From positions 1 to 38,571 of the forward strand of contig OUQQ01000129.1 of the NCBI GenBank assembly GCA_900404475.1: a DNA stretch of 38,571 bases, read 5' to 3'. The stretch comes from Spongospora subterranea (taxonomy: Eukaryota; Endomyxa; Phytomyxea; Plasmodiophorida; Plasmodiophoridae). A program made the translations under genes and the position numbers. This document shows, in pieces, positions 34,971 to 38,571 of this stretch. The notes under the pieces were generated by a model. The model was given only the letters and a program-made list of their open reading frames with translations. It was not told the DNA's origin and did no database searches. Position 1 is the stretch's first letter, and each line of letters starts with the position of its first letter.

Positions 34971-35841
34971 ATCGGATAGGGTTTATGGCCGGGTAATGAG
35001 TCACTACAGGGCCAAAGAACAATATCGAGGTCTAAAGGCAAGGAGAGTTGGCCAAGAGCTGCAGTAAGATATGGCGCTCATACTGAGACAGAGATCGACA
35101 ACGGGGCGTTGACATAGAGCAGTCAGTGGGTAAAGGGGTCCTCCTCCTTCTCCCTCACCTTCCCCCATTCGGGGATTACTGTTTCAAATGGATTACACTC
35201 ACACTCATCATATCTCGTTGGCGCTTCTTGGAACCTGCAATATTGTAATGCCGGAACACTAAAACGTTGCCTGTCAATGCCGAATAACGCCTGTGGGCTG
35301 GGAACAACTAACCAATATATTTTTTTTCGAGAGCCATCGTCAGCGACATGAGAGGTCAAAAGAGTCGGTTAACAAGCGGGTGTTGCAGGGAGAGAAGTCG
35401 TTACCATTGCCAATCGTTTCGGCGTTCTTTGTCAATACGGTGGGTGATATAACAAGAGGAATGATGAGTTATCCCACTGTGATCGTCAACAATTTTTTGC
35501 GCTCGAGGCATTGTGTTGCCTGGTTTTTGCCCATTCGATCTCCTGTGCTACGTTTTACGCTTCTGAGAATTGCCAGCGCCGCCTGGGGATATCAATACCC
35601 AGTCAAGTAAGGTCCATGAATGACGACAGTTGTGGCTCGTTTCAAAGCCCCCAATGGCTCTGACTCGCGGATCAAAGACCAATCTGAAAAGGTGCCGCGC
35701 CGTCAAATGCCATTCCCGATGCAGATAAGATTGTGGCGGCACCGACTCAGCAAAACCACCACAGTTTGACGAAGGATCGCGATGTAAAAACGTCCGCAAC
35801 AGCTCAAAAACAGTTCCGTTTTATTCTCGCAAACCAAAAAA
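34971..35841. other. Gene-poor stretch
   Basis: Short ORFs occur on both strands (for example 35548-35799 minus), none with a recognisable family or good splice context. It marks the start of the repeat-rich right end of the window. Confidence 0.35.
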
Positions 35842-35882
35842 AACACAACAAAGGCACCTCTCCACACAACGGCTGTTGTGTT
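35842..35882. repeat. Perfect 9-bp hairpin
   Basis: AACACAACA at 35842-35850 pairs exactly with TGTTGTGTT at 35874-35882, with a 23-nt loop. It follows a run of A and lies 50 bp before the large palindrome. It could be a transcript end structure or a relic of a mobile-element end. Confidence 0.6.
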
Positions 35883-35931
35883 ATGGATAATCCAGATCCG
35901 TTGATATGAACTAACATTTGTATTGATAGCT

Positions 35932-36118
35932 AGGAAAGGTGGTGCGTAAATCGGGAATGAGAACGAGAGAAAGGCGGTACGTTAACTGGAATGAGGAAGA
36001 GCGAGTAGCGGTACGTGAACCGGGAATGAGAAATTCTTGTCACCGCTACTCCATCTTCCTCATTCCAGTTCACGCACCGCCTCTCGTTCTCATTCCCGGT
36101 TTACGTACCGCCTTTCCT
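35932..36118. repeat. Compound palindrome built from about 35-bp tandem units
   Basis: The left part carries three head-to-tail copies of a 33-37 bp unit sharing GCGGTACGT, AAC or AAAT, and GGAATGAG (starts near 35939, 35974 and 36010). The right part carries the same unit inverted (CTCATTCC ... ACGCACCGCC and CTCATTCCCGG ... ACGTACCGCC). The outermost bases, AGGAAAGG at 35932 and CCTTTCCT at 36118, pair. Arms are about 80 nt with roughly 85-90% matching by eye, with a loop near 36015-36035. The structure would fold as a long hairpin in DNA or RNA. Confidence 0.88.
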
Positions 36119-36120
36119 AA

Positions 36121-36165
36121 AACGGATCTGGCTACCAAGGTCGCGAGTTCGATTCCTCTAATGTT
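36121..36165 (+). other. tRNA-like B-box (T-arm-like) sequence
   Basis: The sequence GGTCGCGAGTTCGATTCC at about 36140-36157 matches the T-loop/B-box consensus GTTCGANTCC. A TGGCTACCAAGG stretch just before it could be the end of an anticodon arm. No 5' half, acceptor stem or properly spaced A box is present, because the large palindrome occupies that position. It may be a tRNA-derived retroelement remnant or a tRNA fragment. Confidence 0.4.
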
Positions 36166-36338
36166 CACAGCATTTTTGGGATCACTCGCGGCTTACATGT
36201 AAATGGCATGGAGGACTCCTATAACTTTCGTGGGCTGACTTCCCCGCTGACTGGTCTTCGTCTTCATCTTTCTCTCTCGCCTTGTTCGTCTCTCATTTCT
36301 GTGTTACGGGGGCTGGAGGTCATGGGGGTCTACTCCTG

Positions 36339-36711
36339 AAAAGGGGGATACTGTCATGATCCGAAAGTCTTAGGGATATAAGGACCCGAGAATGATGGCC
36401 TTGTGCCATCAAGTACGTTTTGGGTCACTTGGCAGCTGTGTATCTCGGGCGCAATTCCTAACATGTTGGAACAATCAAACTACAGAAAGGGATCTTGTCC
36501 GACTTTACAATTTTGACTTATCGTATCCTCAGAATAGATTCGAAAGAGGTGCAATTGGAGCGGACGCCCGATCGTCTACGCAACCACGAAAGCAAGCTTC
36601 AACATCCTGTGTCATCTAACGTTCCTTCTTTCTGATTGTCAACGAAACGAACGAGGAACATTCAGTGGTAGTCGTATGGTATTGTCCTGATGTTGGAGTC
36701 AACGTTCTACA
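36339..36711 (+). mobile_element. Possible LTR-retrotransposon end (polypurine tract plus LTR)
   Basis: A polypurine tract (AAAAGGGGGA, 36339-36348) is followed almost directly by TGTCATGATCC at 36352. This is the usual layout at the 3' end of Ty3/Gypsy-like elements, where the LTR begins with TG. A TATA-like TATAAGG lies at about 36377. The LTR end is not certain: candidates ending in ACA lie at 36660 and 36711. No reverse transcriptase or integrase is present upstream and no second LTR is in the window, so it would be a remnant or a solo end. Confidence 0.45.
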
Positions 36712-36712
36712 T

Positions 36713-37230
36713 GGTAAGCGACCTGCATAACGCCCACCCAGGGCGAGTGTCATGTTTCGTCGTGAACCGCCCTGGGCAGCGTGGCGTGTTGGAATTTTGG
36801 GCGATATGGCACCCGGCTGGATATTGCACTGCTGCCTGGGCGGTTTGAGCAGAGCAATTCGCTGATTCAGGTCTGCATACCGGTGATGGCCGCTTGCGAA
36901 ATGCAAGTACATATTCCACAAGGACTGCAACGTCTCTTGCGTTCAGGATTTTGTCCGGAAATGCCGCATCGAAAGTGCGATTGTGGTCATCGCCACGCCA
37001 GGAGATGTGGTTGTCACGCCCCCATGCGCCTCCCACGCGGTCTAGACTGAGCCTTGCCTTGGTATGATCGATGGCGTGTCGCGGGCGGTCACGTATTCGC
37101 AACGTTGGCCGATACGCACCCGAGCAATGTTCCTCGGAAGAGGCACGATGGGTGGAGTCCGCCGTGGAGCTGGTGCCCATCGTGGCAGAGGAATATCTAT
37201 TTACATTTCGCAAGTGGTAATCGCCATACG
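36713..37230. repeat. Fold-back region with diverged inverted repeats
   Basis: A segment at about 36880-36920 containing GGCCGCTTGCGAAATG matches, in reverse complement, a segment at about 37180-37216 containing CATTTCGCAAGTGG, over roughly 40-50 nt with mismatches. Inside the left side, AACCGCCCTGGGCAGC near 36768 is the reverse complement of GCTGCCTGGGCGGTT near 36831 apart from a one-base gap or mismatch. CCCAGGGCG lies near 36739. A minus-strand open frame of 177 codons spans 36707-37240 but has no recognised motif. It is probably an old transposable element. Confidence 0.5.
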
Positions 37231-37380
37231 CAAACCCCAAGCTGATATGGTATGGAATGCAGCGATCACAAGGCCGAAAATCAAAAGTCTGTGAATTTTG
37301 AACAACATCAATAAACCCAGCAACACCATATTTACATTTACATCAATCTCGATTCGAACGTCAGCAATCTGCGCACGGCT

Positions 37381-37566
37381 TTAACTTTCCAGAACGTCAA
37401 CGACGATATTGGCCAAGGCAGTCGTCGGTGTTACAACTTCAAAGCCTTTTGGAATTTTTAAACTTGGAACTGTGATCATGGCATCGATGCGGGGTCGGGT
37501 TTCGATGATGCGGTTCGTCCTTTCAGGGTCTAACTCTGCTACGTGCCACCATTCATTTCCCGCCAC
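37381..37566 (-). CDS. Possible last exon of an unidentified gene
   Basis: The frame begins GNEWWHVAELDPERTN and continues with TRPRIDAMITVPSLKIPKGF and VTPTTALANIVVDVLES before a stop. Its composition looks like a structured protein. The frame is open a little upstream of the Met, so it may be an exon whose 5' part was interrupted when the adjacent transposon inserted at 37606. No family recognised. Confidence 0.35.
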   Translation of the reverse strand: MAGNEWWHVAELDPERTNRIIETRPRIDAMITVPSLKIPKGFEVVTPTTALANIVVDVLES

Positions 37567-37605
37567 ACCTCCACCTTTCTGTTATCGATCTGTTTTGATC
37601 TACTG

Positions 37606-37763
37606 TACAGTAAAAACTTCTATTAAGACTATTTGTACTAAGGTCAAAACCCAAGTTTTAGGTCGTAAGACCCCAAAACCCAAGTTCGAAAGCCAAAAAA
37701 GTCTTAGTACAAAGAATTTACTCAATACTACCCATAACCCTACATTGTTGTCAAATAGTCTTA
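37606..37763. mobile_element. Probable left end of a TA-flanked DNA transposon
   Basis: TA at 37606-37607 is followed by CAGTAAAAACTTCTATTAAG, which resembles the ends of Tc1/mariner-pogo-like elements (CAGT start, TA target). Sub-terminal inverted pairs follow. TAAGACTATTTG at 37624-37635 pairs exactly with CAAATAGTCTTA at 37752-37763. TTTGTACTAAG at 37632-37642 pairs exactly with CTTAGTACAAA at 37703-37713. AAAACCCAAGTT occurs twice (near 37647 and 37675). The ORF at 37961 starts about 350 bp inside this end. The right end is outside the window. Confidence 0.55.
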
Positions 37764-37960
37764 TTAGAAATATTCTGGTCTACACTGGTAGAGTTGGAGG
37801 ACATCGGCCACGGCCCATCGGCAAATGCACTTGGATCTTGGAGGCAACTCTGGAAGGCACCGGCGCAAGTCACCCCTGGACATGAGGTAACCACGCCCCA
37901 CGGAGACATGATCACAATCGTCCATGAATACACTCTCAGTCTCTGATCCTTTAAAAGCTA

Positions 37961-38571
37961 ATGGGGTCTTTCTTGGATCAGCTGAAGGAGCTAAGAGACC
38001 TCCGCGCTGACGGCACCATCAGCAATGATGAGTTTTTGCAATTGAAGAAAGGGGTAATAGCTGCAACAGTATCTGCTCCCAATAGTACTGTTCCAGGCGC
38101 AGAATCATCTGAAATCAGCACCGACATTAGAAGGACACCGTCAACCTCTGACGTCACATCATTCGCCATCAGCACTCGCAGTAGCAGCGGAATGTCTTCG
38201 TGTTCAAAAGCCTCCTGTACTGACGAGGCTTCACAATCGTTGACCCAATCGACGCTGCACAAGTACTTCGGTCCGTCGCGATTGAAATCAAAGAGCGGAG
38301 CCGAATTTATCGCAGCGGTTTGTCCTCTAACCATAAGCGAACGGTTTTCCTGTGAAGTTTGTAAAAAAATCTGCCTGACAAAGACAGCGCTTTTATCGCA
38401 TGCAAAAATACATACACGGGCATTGACTTCTGAAAATATCGAGGACTCCGCGTCGAAAGCAGTGAACCATGGGTCAGTCAAGCGACATCGGTATACTTTC
38501 GAGGAGAAGGTTGGAACGCATGTTACGGCTCTTTTTTTTCATGAAACTTTAACGATGGCAATAGGCCATGC
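37961..38571 (+). CDS. SHOCT-like plus C2H2 zinc-finger protein, probable transposon gene, 3'-incomplete
   Basis: The frame is open from ATG at 37961 to the window edge (203 codons). Residues about 5-30 (LDQLKELRDLRADGTISNDE, then FLQLKKGVI) match the pattern of a SHOCT domain, the short helical Leu/Gly/Glu-Phe oligomerisation motif best known from prokaryotic proteins. A Ser/Thr-rich linker follows. Next is KYFGPSRLKSKSG, then a C2H2 finger (FSCEVCKKICL to LLSHAKIH, C-x2-C-x12-H-x3-H). A basic RHRYTFEEKV resembles the start of a pogo/CENP-B-type helix-turn-helix. A GT right after that Lys codon (AAG|GTTGGA) may begin an intron. With the transposon-like end upstream, I infer a transposase or accessory protein. 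A DDE catalytic domain would have to lie beyond the window and is not seen. Confidence 0.6.
   Translation, partial: MGSFLDQLKELRDLRADGTISNDEFLQLKKGVIAATVSAPNSTVPGAESSEISTDIRRTPSTSDVTSFAISTRSSSGMSSCSKASCTDEASQSLTQSTLHKYFGPSRLKSKSGAEFIAAVCPLTISERFSCEVCKKICLTKTALLSHAKIHTRALTSENIEDSASKAVNHGSVKRHRYTFEEKVGTHVTALFFHETLTMAIGH

Noticed and set aside
36707..37240. 177-codon minus frame as a real protein gene
   Set aside because: It coincides with inverted repeats that keep several frames open, and it has no recognisable motif.

Overview
This looks like nuclear DNA from a zoosporic (flagellated, chytrid-like) fungus. Genes are closely packed and mostly interrupted by short GT-AG introns of about 45-90 nt. 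The mix is diagnostic: TMEM231, a ciliary transition-zone protein, points to a flagellum. A Tem1/Spg1 septation GTPase, a membrane-anchored GH17 glucanase, GDP-mannose pyrophosphorylase and a TCP11/Sok1 protein point to fungi. A DP (E2F partner) factor fits early-diverging fungi rather than Dikarya. The organism assignment is inference.

Layout. 1-6.8 kb: TMEM231 (+), Tem1 GTPase (-), GH17 glucanase (+), a doubtful small gene (-) and DP transcription factor (+). 6.9-17.25 kb (minus): the C-terminal half of a UBR4/BIG/Pushover E3 ligase, preceded by a gene with the architecture of an animal/plant-type mRNA capping enzyme whose signature catalytic residues are replaced. 18.8-23.7 kb: alpha-COP (+). 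23.7-26.7 kb: coding-like stretches I cannot identify. 26.8-28.8 kb: U4/U6 snRNP protein Prp3 (+). 28.9-33.6 kb (minus): intronless TCP11 protein, GDP-mannose pyrophosphorylase, and an intronless SET protein with a MetAP1-type zinc finger. 34-38.5 kb: gene-poor and repeat-rich, with a small two-helix membrane protein, a 187-bp compound palindrome, a tRNA-like B box, an LTR-like end, fold-back repeats, and the left end of a probable DNA transposon. Its ORF, which carries SHOCT-like, C2H2 and possible HTH segments, runs off the window.

The genes are eukaryotic housekeeping genes, not an operon. The main points to follow up are the probable double pseudoenzyme in the capping-enzyme family, the UBR4 gene lacking its N-terminal half and UBR box, the C6H2-SET combination, and the repeat/transposon block at the right end. 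Exon boundaries were placed by hand by matching GT/AG sites, phase and recalled family similarity. For TMEM231, TEM1, GH17, DP, the capping-like gene and PRP3 the phases add up exactly. For the rest only spans are given.
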